Origin: Opitutaceae bacterium
GTDB taxonomy: Bacteria > Verrucomicrobiota > Verrucomicrobiia > Opitutales > Opitutaceae
DNA: 57,063 nt
Direction: 5' to 3'
Assembly: GCA_018667915.1 (NCBI GenBank)
Contig: JABIRI010000055.1
Coordinates: forward strand, 1-57,063
The position numbers and the translations under genes are program-made. Numbering within the stretch: position 1 is the first letter of the stretch; each line of letters opens with the position of its first letter. The notes below the pieces were generated by a model that was not told where the DNA came from, ran no database searches, and saw only the letters and a program-made list of their open reading frames with translations. This document shows, one piece after another, positions 17,194 to 25,280 of this stretch.

Positions 17194-18198
17194 CTACTTA
17201 TAGTCGCCCTGCAGAAACCGATAAAACGGAGCCGAGACCCAAATGGAATCGGCCTGCATTTTCCACGTCATATCCTCAAAATGGTGACGCACGATTTCGG
17301 TGCGCTCCGGCAGCATTAATAACGACGCTTCGGCTTGCTCCGCAAACAAGGTGACGCGGTGGATTTCGTGGTAACCTTGAACCGGAGTTTCACCGTAATA
17401 AAAGGGCTGCCACCAAGCTCGCATGAGATTCCCCGTTTCGGCCTCGGTATCCTTCTTGGCGTATTGGGTCACTAATTCATCAAAACGGATCCGATCACTC
17501 GCTCGCTCGAACTCAAAGTGCACCAGCATTTCCGGCCCTTGGGCTACATATAATTCCGGGCTAAGCTCGTTGATCCACTCGGGGCGCTCACCCCACCCTT
17601 CGCGAAATACAAATGCCGCAATCTTGGGGGCGATGTAGACCCTTCCTTTCAGCCCTTCACTCGCGACCAGACCCACCAATTGTTTCACGTGCGGCAAGCT
17701 GCTGTGGGAATAGATCACCGTCCGTTGCGGATCCGTCACTGCACTTACATGCGGGCGCCGCAAACCGTAGCCCGTGAGAACACCCTTCGCGATCGCTTGG
17801 TCTAAAGACTCAGTGAGCTCCGTGGCCTGACGCAGCGTGCCCTGGCCACCGAATTGAGCCAGTCGCATGAGCGGGGAAACATCGTCCAAGGGAACCCGAA
17901 ACTCGTCCTTCGTTCCGCCAACCTCAGACACAGCTCGATCCAGACTCTGCGCCAGACTTGTGGCGTTTTGCACCGACGATTTTTCGATCAATCCCACCGC
18001 CAACATAACCGCCACCGCCGCTCGATCGTTGTGCTCCAGCCAGTCCGCACTGGGAGGAAGAAGTCGGTCGATCTTCTGGTCAGTAAATGTATTGGCCAAC
18101 TCGACGAGTTGAAACTCACTCATGGTTGCTTCGATGGTCGCCGCACTGCCTCCCACCGCCACAAACCCCAATAATAACCCGATGACACCACGTCTCAT
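17194..18198 (-). CDS. Exported protein of unknown function (334 aa)
   Basis: The start at 18198 opens with a signal peptide MRRGVIGLLLGFVAVGGSAA. The mature part is mostly mixed alpha/beta, with VIYSHSSLPHVKQLV and a late Trp/Tyr-rich section (RAWWQPFYYGETPVQGYHEIHRV). No catalytic motif or known family is evident. The frame is open to 18246, but the signal peptide decides the start. It converges with the ceramidase-like gene. Confidence 0.55.
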   Translation of the reverse strand: MRRGVIGLLLGFVAVGGSAATIEATMSEFQLVELANTFTDQKIDRLLPPSADWLEHNDRAAVAVMLAVGLIEKSSVQNATSLAQSLDRAVSEVGGTKDEFRVPLDDVSPLMRLAQFGGQGTLRQATELTESLDQAIAKGVLTGYGLRRPHVSAVTDPQRTVIYSHSSLPHVKQLVGLVASEGLKGRVYIAPKIAAFVFREGWGERPEWINELSPELYVAQGPEMLVHFEFERASDRIRFDELVTQYAKKDTEAETGNLMRAWWQPFYYGETPVQGYHEIHRVTLFAEQAEASLLMLPERTEIVRHHFEDMTWKMQADSIWVSAPFYRFLQGDYK

Positions 18199-18350
18199 GT
18201 AGGCATCAGGCTTTCCCCACCGCCTGAGCGCAAGACCCACCTTCAAATTTCAAAAACCCATTCGCTCTCAGACTTTAACTTCATTTTATCCGATGACATT
18301 CGCCTCTGAGGTTTGACGACCGCCTCCAATCCAAACTAACTGAACTACCC

Positions 18351-18818
18351 ATGAAAAATTCCTTGCTCTCCCGTTGCCTCGCCGCCGTCGCCGTATCGCT
18401 CGGTCTCGCGCTTTCTGCTCAGACCCTGTCCGCGCACTGCCAAGTGCCTTGTGGAATCTATGACGATTCCGCGCGGGTCGCCGCCATGCTCGAGGATGCG
18501 GACACCGTCATTAAAGCAGGCAAGATGCTCGGCGAATTGGCCGAAGGTTCTGATGCCCAAACCGCCAATCAAATCGTGCGCTGGGTGACCAACAAAGAAT
18601 CTCACGCCCAAAGGGTGATCTCCACGATCTCCGATTACTTTTTAACCCAAAGGGTAAAATCCTCGCAAGACGACTACGGGCAACGCCTCAAAGATCACCA
18701 CGCCGTGATCGTTGCCGCCATGAAGGCCAAACAAAACGCCGACCCCGCGGCCGGCATGGCCCTCAAAAAAGCCATCGCCAAGCTCGCGATCTACTACCCT
18801 CACGAGCACAAGCACTGA
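18351..18818 (+). CDS. sodN: Nickel superoxide dismutase with its own Sec signal peptide
   Basis: The 155-residue protein carries the nickel hook HCQVPCGIY at residues 29-37, the signature of NiSOD, whose His1, Cys2 and Cys6 bind nickel after N-terminal processing. The rest fits the four-helix NiSOD fold (about 127 mature residues). What precedes the hook is a clear signal peptide with cleavage after LSA, which would leave His at position 1. So processing is probably done by signal peptidase during export, and no sodX-type peptidase gene adjoins. The enzyme should remove superoxide in the periplasm or outside the cell. Confidence 0.9.
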   Translation: MKNSLLSRCLAAVAVSLGLALSAQTLSAHCQVPCGIYDDSARVAAMLEDADTVIKAGKMLGELAEGSDAQTANQIVRWVTNKESHAQRVISTISDYFLTQRVKSSQDDYGQRLKDHHAVIVAAMKAKQNADPAAGMALKKAIAKLAIYYPHEHKH

Positions 18819-18835
18819 GGTTTAGCCACGTGACT

Positions 18836-20107
18836 TCACCCGTCAGGCAACAGCCGGACTTGATGGATCGTCGGATCGAACGGTTTTTTTAGATACCGTT
18901 CGGCCAACCGTTCCGTGCCCCACCGATTCAGCAGGTTTTCCACCTCGCGATAAATTGCCCGGGCGCCCCGACGGTCTCCCCGCACATCCTTCATGTTGCC
19001 CAGGTGCAGTGTTGCCCACGTGACAAACGGGTCGGTCGGGTGGCCGTGTTCGATTGCCTTTTTGTAAGCAGTTTCAGCCTTCTCCCAGTTCATCCAACGA
19101 AACTCCGCCAGGCCAGCGGCGAAGTGAACTTGAGCAGCACGTTCGGCGGGATAGTCCCCCGCGGACAACAGCTCTGCCTGGCGCTGTGCCTCCTCCGCCA
19201 AGGCTTCCGTTTGATTGGAATCATAGAGCGCGATCAAACGCAGGCTGCCGAAGAACGGGCTGTGTGGATGCTCCGCAATCAATTCATCTGCTAGCTTCAT
19301 GGCGGCGAGTGGATCGAGTTCGTTGCGCAACTGCACGAGCGCGAGCGCCGCTCGGGTGCCGACCGGCGTATAGGTGCCTTTGTCAATGGACTCCAGAATG
19401 AGTCGCATGCCATCCGCGGGATCAGCGGACTGTCCGGTGAATGCTAGCCAGCGCACGATGCCGGGAAGCTTCGCGACGAAGTAATCGTAAATGCCAATAC
19501 CCGCCAAGGCGTCGTAAATCTCGGGATTTATCTCAATCGCACGCTTGAGGTTGGACTTCGCATCCTTGCCCACCGTGTAGGACTTCCACCAACGGCGATT
19601 CTTGATATGCCACCGGCCTAACAATCCCAACGTCGCGCCTTTAATCATATGTCCCTCGCCCGTTGGGTCCCCTTTGGCGATGAGCGTCTCCGCTCGGCCC
19701 AAGCTGTGTTCGGCCGCCGCCAACATGGGGGCACAAAGGTCTTCGTCTTCCTCCCAAACTGCCGCCGTCACTTTCCACCACTCAATCAAGAGTTGCCCAA
19801 AGGGAATCATGGGGTGCTGATCCTCCCATTTCCTGAGCGATTCGAGCTCCGCTGCTCCCGCCGCAAAATCCATCCGGTAATTCGCCTCCAACGCGGCCAA
19901 CAATCGGTCGTTTACCTGCTCGGGCAACTGCAGGGGATTGCCCGCGATCAACGGCACACTCCCGATCAGGAGAAAAAGCCAAGTTATTCTGCGTAGGAAT
20001 GTATTCAAAATAGAGTTACGGGAAAGCCGCAATCTAAGACCATGGAATCCGCGACAGGTTGCCGTCAACTTCGCGGCAAAGTTCTGAAATAGAGGAAATA
20101 GGCGCAT
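18836..20107 (-). CDS. TPR-containing exported protein
   Basis: The product holds TPR-like helices (for example LAEFRWMNWEKAETAYKKAI and LHLGNMKDVRGDRRGARAIY) after a hydrophobic signal segment RRITWLFLLIGSVPLIAG. The start is uncertain. An ATG at 20107 leaves 33 residues before the signal segment and only 48 bases to the divergent glycosyltransferase gene. A TTG at 20008 would place the signal peptide at the N-terminus and leave a more usual promoter space. Function unknown beyond protein scaffolding. Confidence 0.7.
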   Translation of the reverse strand: MRLFPLFQNFAAKLTATCRGFHGLRLRLSRNSILNTFLRRITWLFLLIGSVPLIAGNPLQLPEQVNDRLLAALEANYRMDFAAGAAELESLRKWEDQHPMIPFGQLLIEWWKVTAAVWEEDEDLCAPMLAAAEHSLGRAETLIAKGDPTGEGHMIKGATLGLLGRWHIKNRRWWKSYTVGKDAKSNLKRAIEINPEIYDALAGIGIYDYFVAKLPGIVRWLAFTGQSADPADGMRLILESIDKGTYTPVGTRAALALVQLRNELDPLAAMKLADELIAEHPHSPFFGSLRLIALYDSNQTEALAEEAQRQAELLSAGDYPAERAAQVHFAAGLAEFRWMNWEKAETAYKKAIEHGHPTDPFVTWATLHLGNMKDVRGDRRGARAIYREVENLLNRWGTERLAERYLKKPFDPTIHQVRLLPDG

Positions 20108-20155
20108 TCTCCTTGGGTTTTGGGAGGTCGATGGTTTCCATCGCGGCGTTCCCTT

Positions 20156-21406
20156 ATGCGAGTCGCCCTGTTCACCGATAGTTTTCTGCCCTACATTTGC
20201 GGGGCAACATTCGCGGCCCTGAATCAGGTCAATGCCTTGGCCAAAGCGGGACACCAAATCCGCATCTACTGTCCAGGGGCCTCCGGCTCAATCCCCTCCG
20301 GCGCCGATTCCCCAGAATTACACGAATCGGTCTCTCTGCAAAAAGTCCCCCTTTCGCTTCCGTGGGGCGGTCAGCCTGATCTCAACGTGGTTTTCCCCGC
20401 GCTTTGGCCGACCATGAAGGACCTGCGGAAGTTCCAACCGGATATCATTCACGTGCACACCGAATGGGGCACGGGCTGGGCGGGGATATACGCCGCGTGG
20501 CGCTTGAAAATTCCCGCCGTCGGCACCTTCCACACTTTTTGGGACGATCCGCGTTACGTGCACCATTTCCCTTGGCCCAATTGGAAAATCATCCAACGCG
20601 CCATGGGAGCCTACTCGGCTTTCTTTTATCGCCGCTGCACCGCCACGATCGCCCCGTCGACATCCGTGCAACGGCACCTCCGCGAACGTAACCTCGACGC
20701 GGTCGTAGTCTCCAACGGCATGCCCACACCCGCTCTAAGCTCAGCCGACGAAATCAAAAAGCTTCGCGCCGAGTTTGGGATCAATGACAGCCCAACCTTC
20801 CTCTACCTCGGCCGCGTCTCTTTCGAGAAATCACTGCCGGTTTGCCTCACTGCTTTCAAAGCTGTGCTCGCGACCTTCCCCGAGGCTCAATTTGTCGTAA
20901 TCGGGGACGGTCCGGAAATGCCCGCCATCAAAGCAGAAGTCCTCATCCTCGCCATCGAGAACTCGGTCGTTTTCACCGGAGCAGTTCCCCACGAGGAGCT
21001 CATTCGCCGCAACCTGCCTCGCCTCGGCGACATTTTTGTCACCGCCAGCGAAACCGAAAATCAGCCCGTCAGTATTTTGGAAGGTATGTCATTTGGACTG
21101 CCGGCCATCGGTCCCCGCTCGAGAGGCATCCCCGAACTCATCGAACCAGAAAAAAACGGCCTGCTCTTCGACCCCGGAGATGTGTCCGAGCTGACCCGAC
21201 ACATGTTGCGCGCCGCCACCGACAGACCGTTGCTCGAACAGATGTCCCGCGGAGCGTTCCAGACCAGCTCCCTTCATTCCATCGCCTACACCGGCGAACG
21301 CCTCCACCAGCTCTACAAAAACTGCATCGCCGACCCGACCACGGCTACGGCAAATCTGGATAACCCAACTCCCGACGTAGCTTCAGCGTCGGCTCGGAGT
21401 TCTTGA
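20156..21406 (+). CDS. GT4-family glycosyltransferase
   Basis: The 416-residue protein from 20156 begins MRVALFTDSFLPYICG, a classic GT-B opening. It also has DIIHVHTEWGTGWAG, GTFHTFWDDP, FLYLGRVSFEKSL at the start of the second Rossmann domain, and the donor-binding FVTASETENQPVSILEGMSFG with the E-x7-E pattern of GT4. It likely transfers a hexose to a lipid or polysaccharide. Its last 62 bases overlap the end of a convergent sulfotransferase gene, hinting that both may act on a cell-surface glycan or lipid. Confidence 0.88.
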   Translation: MRVALFTDSFLPYICGATFAALNQVNALAKAGHQIRIYCPGASGSIPSGADSPELHESVSLQKVPLSLPWGGQPDLNVVFPALWPTMKDLRKFQPDIIHVHTEWGTGWAGIYAAWRLKIPAVGTFHTFWDDPRYVHHFPWPNWKIIQRAMGAYSAFFYRRCTATIAPSTSVQRHLRERNLDAVVVSNGMPTPALSSADEIKKLRAEFGINDSPTFLYLGRVSFEKSLPVCLTAFKAVLATFPEAQFVVIGDGPEMPAIKAEVLILAIENSVVFTGAVPHEELIRRNLPRLGDIFVTASETENQPVSILEGMSFGLPAIGPRSRGIPELIEPEKNGLLFDPGDVSELTRHMLRAATDRPLLEQMSRGAFQTSSLHSIAYTGERLHQLYKNCIADPTTATANLDNPTPDVASASARSS

Positions 21407-22082
21407 TCGCGGCGAAGAGCTTGCGATCGGTGTAATTGATCGGGCGTTGTGGCTGCACCTTGAGTGACTTGATCACTGCTCCTCCGTCGTCCTTGCCCCA
21501 GCGCCAGCTGTAGCCTTCGGGTGGACTGTAGGTTTCAACACCTTCCGATTGCGCAGATCCCAGAAACGTAAACATCGCCGCCGTTTGGCCGATCGGATCG
21601 GCCAGCACATCTTCGTAACGCACTAGTAATGTCGGCACCTCTTTTTGCCGGCTGAGATCGAGCAGACGTTGATTTACTCCCCGCCAATACCGCTCGACCA
21701 AAAACCGATTACCCCAACCCGATCGCTGTAAGAACGGCACATGCCGAAACGCCATCTTGCGCGCCGAAAGCCCGAACGCATACGTATCCCGAACCAACGC
21801 GACGGCTCTCAGATTGGGATGATCCGGCAGTCGCGGGTAGCGTCCGATATCATTGAACCAGCCCGGACGTTTGAGCAGCAGTATCCGTTCATCGCTGAGC
21901 CCCTCGAGTTCGGCGCGCATGGCCGGATCGGCATAGCGTTGAAAGTCCGTCTCCGGCAAATCGCTGATATCCGGAGCTTGGGCCAACAATGCCTTCAGCA
22001 GCGTCGAACCCGACCGCATGGTGGAAAGTAGGACCGCAATAGTCTTCCCGACGGGAGCAGAGGAGGCGGAGGCGAGACTCAT
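21345..22082 (-). CDS. PAPS-dependent sulfotransferase family protein
   Basis: Start at 22082 (245 residues). The 5'-phosphosulfate loop is seen as LLSTMRSGSTLLKALL near the N-terminus, and RAVALVRDTYAFGLSA corresponds to the 3'-phosphate binding region of sulfotransferases. A C-terminal YRQWG-type stretch is replaced by the section containing WRWGKDDG. It should transfer sulfate from PAPS to a hydroxyl of a carbohydrate or lipid; the acceptor is unknown. The 3' end overlaps the glycosyltransferase gene by 62 bases in antisense. Confidence 0.82.
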   Translation of the reverse strand: MSLASASSAPVGKTIAVLLSTMRSGSTLLKALLAQAPDISDLPETDFQRYADPAMRAELEGLSDERILLLKRPGWFNDIGRYPRLPDHPNLRAVALVRDTYAFGLSARKMAFRHVPFLQRSGWGNRFLVERYWRGVNQRLLDLSRQKEVPTLLVRYEDVLADPIGQTAAMFTFLGSAQSEGVETYSPPEGYSWRWGKDDGGAVIKSLKVQPQRPINYTDRKLFAAIKNSEPTLKLRRELGYPDLP

Positions 22083-22183
22083 TCCTGACAGCCTGCCCAA
22101 TCCGATTCGCCCGTGGCAACCCCGACGCGCACATTTTCCGTTGGCAGTTACCCAATTCGCCCAACACGCTCTGGCTTCCTTCC

Positions 22184-23623
22184 ATGCCTAAAGCCGTCGC
22201 CGAATCACCACCCATCACCAACGTCTTAGCCGAGCGCTACGCCTCGCCTGCGATCAAATCGATCTGGTCCCCGACCGGACGCGTCGGCATTGAACGCGAC
22301 TACTGGATCGCGGTCATGAAGGCCCAACGCGATCTCGGCGTCGCCATCCCCACCGCCGCGATCAAGGCCTACGAAAAGGTGAAGGAGCAAATCGACCTCG
22401 GCTCGATCGACGCCCGCGAACGCGTCACGTTGCACGATGTGAAGGCTCGCATTGAGGAATTCAACGGCCTCGCCGGCCGCGAATCGATTCACCTCGGTCT
22501 CACCTCCCGCGACCTCACCGAGAATGTCGAGCAACTCCAAATCCTGCGCTCACTCGGCGTCGTGCGTCAAAAATCCGCCGCCGCCCTCCTCGGTTTCGCC
22601 AAGCGCGCCAAACAATACCGTAAGCTCCTCCTGACCGGTCGCACCCACAATGTGCCCGCTCAGCCGACCACCCTCGGCAAACGCATCGCGATGTTTGGCG
22701 AGGAGATGCTCGCCGCCTTCACCCGTCTCGACGAACTCGCCGCCCGCTACCCGGGACGTGGCCTCAAAGGCGCCGTCGGCACCCAGCTCGACCAATTCAC
22801 CCTACTCGGCGGTGACGCCAAGAAGGTCTCCCGTCTCGAACAACGCGTGCTCAAGCACCTCGGCTTCAAGAAAGCTTTTGGCGCGGTCGGCCAAGTTTAC
22901 CCCCGCTCCCTTGACTTCGAGGTCGTCTCCGCGCTCCACCAAGTCGGCGCCGCTGCCGCCAGTTTCGCCACTACCCTGCGCCTCATGGCTGGCCAAGGCC
23001 TGCTCACCGAAGGTTTCCAAAAGGGTCAGGTCGGTTCATCGGCCATGCCCCACAAGATGAATGCCCGGAATTGTGAGCGCATCTGCGGTTTCTCCACCAT
23101 CCTTTCCGGCTACGTCACCATGACGGCAGCACTCGCCGGCGACCAATGGAATGAAGGCGACGTTTCCTGCTCGGTCGTGCGCCGCGTCGCCCTGCCCGAC
23201 GCCTTTTACGCCATCGATGGCCTGCTCGAAACCCTCCTCAACGTGCTCAATCAACTTACGGTATTTCCGAAAGTCATCGCTGCCGAGAGCGCCCGCAACC
23301 TGCCCTTTTTGGCCACCACCACGATCATGATGGCCGCCGTGAAGGCCGGTGCCGGACGCGAAACTGCCCACGCCGCAATCAAAGAACACGCCCTCGCCAG
23401 CGCCGCCGCCATCCGTGAAGGCCAGGAGCCCGGTATGGTGGACCGCCTCGCCAACGACAGCCGTCTCGGCCTCTCCGCTGTCGCAATCCACGCCATTTTG
23501 CGCGAAACTGACAGCTTCGTCGGAGCCGCCCCCGCTCAAGTAGATACCTTTGCCTCCACCGCTCGAGCCACCGCTCGCCGAGTAAAAGGAGCCTCCGGAC
23601 TCACCCCCGGCAAACTCCTCTAG
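22184..23623 (+). CDS. purB: Adenylosuccinate lyase
   Basis: The 479 residues show the fumarase/ASL superfamily in full: LTSRDLTENVEQLQI near 105-120, TGRTHNVPAQPTTLGKR with the general acid His, and the signature SSAMPHKMNARNCERI containing the flexible catalytic serine loop. The enzyme makes AMP from adenylosuccinate and also acts on SAICAR in purine synthesis. Length fits the longer ASL branch. It stands apart from other pur genes. No clear terminator follows; the 327-base gap to pfp holds a palindrome copy and a structured leader. Confidence 0.94.
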   Translation: MPKAVAESPPITNVLAERYASPAIKSIWSPTGRVGIERDYWIAVMKAQRDLGVAIPTAAIKAYEKVKEQIDLGSIDARERVTLHDVKARIEEFNGLAGRESIHLGLTSRDLTENVEQLQILRSLGVVRQKSAAALLGFAKRAKQYRKLLLTGRTHNVPAQPTTLGKRIAMFGEEMLAAFTRLDELAARYPGRGLKGAVGTQLDQFTLLGGDAKKVSRLEQRVLKHLGFKKAFGAVGQVYPRSLDFEVVSALHQVGAAAASFATTLRLMAGQGLLTEGFQKGQVGSSAMPHKMNARNCERICGFSTILSGYVTMTAALAGDQWNEGDVSCSVVRRVALPDAFYAIDGLLETLLNVLNQLTVFPKVIAAESARNLPFLATTTIMMAAVKAGAGRETAHAAIKEHALASAAAIREGQEPGMVDRLANDSRLGLSAVAIHAILRETDSFVGAAPAQVDTFASTARATARRVKGASGLTPGKLL

Positions 23624-23710
23624 CTCCAACGGTCAAGCCGGTCCAACGCCCCCTCACCCTCGACCCAGGCCCTTTGAACCACCGTTCATCGGCAGGTCAT
23701 TCCCCCCATG

Positions 23711-23735
23711 TTTGTCACCATAATGGTGACAAACT
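23711..23735. repeat. Palindrome family, copy 3
   Basis: Perfect 12-base arms (GTTTGTCACCAT and its inverse) around a central A at 23723, in the purB-pfp intergenic space, 88 bases after purB and 215 bases before pfp. The left flank is again C-rich. Confidence 0.93.
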
Positions 23736-23950
23736 ATGTTTTTGGCAGTGCCTTGTGGGGAGCAAATCGTGATCGGGCTCATGCAGGTGGAAGCCCCTGT
23801 GTAGTAGGGAGCCGGAGCACGTCGGAAGGGTGTTTTCCGCCTCTTGGGCAAAGGCAGCCCAACTTTCGGTTTGCCACCGACTCCCACGAACCGCCACTTT
23901 CTTCCTTCACGTTCAAAACTCACTTTCCCGATCTTTAAGAACCACACACC
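23736..23950 (+). promoter_or_regulatory. Possible structured leader of pfp
   Basis: Three small hairpins follow each other: GGGCT with AGCCC (about 23776-23797), CGGAA with TTCCG (around 23823-23839) and GGGC with GCCC (about 23847-23861). This is more potential structure than in most gaps here. No known riboswitch class is recognisable and no convincing protein frame occupies it, so it may be simply the promoter and 5' leader of pfp. Confidence 0.3.
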
Positions 23951-25213
23951 ATGTCAGAAGAACTTTCAGGTAACGTTTTGGTAGGCCAGTCCGGTGGCCC
24001 CACCGCCGTAATTAATGCTAGCATCGAGGGAGTTGTCTCCGAGGCTCTGAACCACGGTTGTATCGAGGAGATCTACGGCACGCTCAATGGTGTGCTCGGT
24101 ATTTTGAACGAAGATCTCGTCGATCTCGCTTCCGAGTCCCAGCAGACTATCCGTGGCCTCCGCCACACGCCTGGCGCTGCCCTCGGCACCTGCCGCTACA
24201 AGCTCAAGAAGCAGGCCGACTTCGAACGTGTGCTCGAGGTCTTCAAAGCACAGAACATTCGCTACTTCTTCTACGCCGGCGGCAACGATTCCCAGGATAC
24301 CGCGGACAAGATCTCCAAACTCGCCCAGGAACAGGGCTACGAGCTGCGCGTTATCGGCATCCCCAAGACAATCGACAACGACCTTCCTGTCACCGACCAC
24401 TGCCCCGGCTACGGTTCCGTGATCAAGAACGTTGCCACGACCGTGCGCCAGATGGCCTGCGATCACGAGGCCATGGGCCAAGGTGATCTCGTTTCCATCC
24501 TCGAGGTCATGGGCCGCAACGCCGGCTGGATCGCCGCCGGCGCCTCCCTCGCCAAACGTCGCGACCACCCGCACGATCCTCCCCACATCATTCTCCTCCC
24601 CGAGGTCGCCTTCTCTCCGGAGAAATTCATCGCCGACGTGCAACGCACCCTCAAGCGCGAGAAGTTCTGCCACATCGTAGTTGGCGAAGGTCTCGTCGAT
24701 GCCGATGGCAACTACGTCGCCGCTGCCGAAGCTACCGATGCATTCGGTCACGCCCAACTCGGTGGTGCCGCTGAATACCTGCAAAGCCTCGTCGAAGCCA
24801 ATCTCCCCGGCGTGAAAGCTCGCACCGCCAAGCTCGGCATCGCTCAACGCTCCGCCGTCACCAACGGCTCCGCCGCAGACGCCGATGAAGCGTTCCTCGC
24901 GGGTCAAGCCGCCGTCAAAGCTGCGATTGCTGGCGAAACCGACAAGATGGTAACTCTTCTTCGTGGTGAAGGCGATGCCTACAGCTGCGAGACCGGCCTC
25001 GCGCCTCTCGCCGACATCGCCAATGGCGTGAAGAAGCTTCCCGCCGACTGGATCAACGAAGATGGCATTTCCATGAACTTCCAGTTCGTGCGTTACGCGA
25101 CCCCGCTCATCCAAGGCGAAACCGAAGTCCCGCACGACAATGGCCTGCCCCTTTTCTCGAAGTTGGATAAGGTCCGCGTCGATCGCCAACTCGACGGCTA
25201 CGACTTCGCGTAA
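23951..25213 (+). CDS. pfp: Pyrophosphate-dependent phosphofructokinase
   Basis: The 420-residue protein opens with LVGQSGGPTAVINAS and has GGNDSQDTADKIS where ATP enzymes have GGDGS, plus PKTIDNDLPVTDHCPGYGS. Asp-to-Asn or Gly changes at the phosphoryl site and the Lys of PKTIDND mark the PPi type. It interconverts fructose 6-phosphate and fructose 1,6-bisphosphate using pyrophosphate, serving both glycolysis and gluconeogenesis. The gene stands alone with its own strong terminator and a palindrome copy upstream. Confidence 0.92.
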   Translation: MSEELSGNVLVGQSGGPTAVINASIEGVVSEALNHGCIEEIYGTLNGVLGILNEDLVDLASESQQTIRGLRHTPGAALGTCRYKLKKQADFERVLEVFKAQNIRYFFYAGGNDSQDTADKISKLAQEQGYELRVIGIPKTIDNDLPVTDHCPGYGSVIKNVATTVRQMACDHEAMGQGDLVSILEVMGRNAGWIAAGASLAKRRDHPHDPPHIILLPEVAFSPEKFIADVQRTLKREKFCHIVVGEGLVDADGNYVAAAEATDAFGHAQLGGAAEYLQSLVEANLPGVKARTAKLGIAQRSAVTNGSAADADEAFLAGQAAVKAAIAGETDKMVTLLRGEGDAYSCETGLAPLADIANGVKKLPADWINEDGISMNFQFVRYATPLIQGETEVPHDNGLPLFSKLDKVRVDRQLDGYDFA

Positions 25214-25242
25214 GACGCCACGGTCTCTACCATTTCAATTTC

Positions 25243-25275
25243 AACCGGCCTACTCTCACGAGAGGCCGGTTTTTT
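25243..25275 (+). terminator. Intrinsic terminator of pfp
   Basis: Arms AACCGGCCT and AGGCCGGTT with an 11-base spacer containing CTCACGAG, followed by a T-run. It lies between pfp and the convergent TPR gene. Confidence 0.9.
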
Positions 25276-25280
25276 GTAGC

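Noticed and set aside
23708-23938. Open frame of 76 codons across palindrome copy 3 and the pfp leader
   Set aside because: Sequence is low in protein character, overlaps the repeat and the leader hairpins, and has no ribosome site.
23966-25189. 407-codon open frame opposite pfp
   Set aside because: Shadow caused by strong codon bias of the highly expressed pfp gene.
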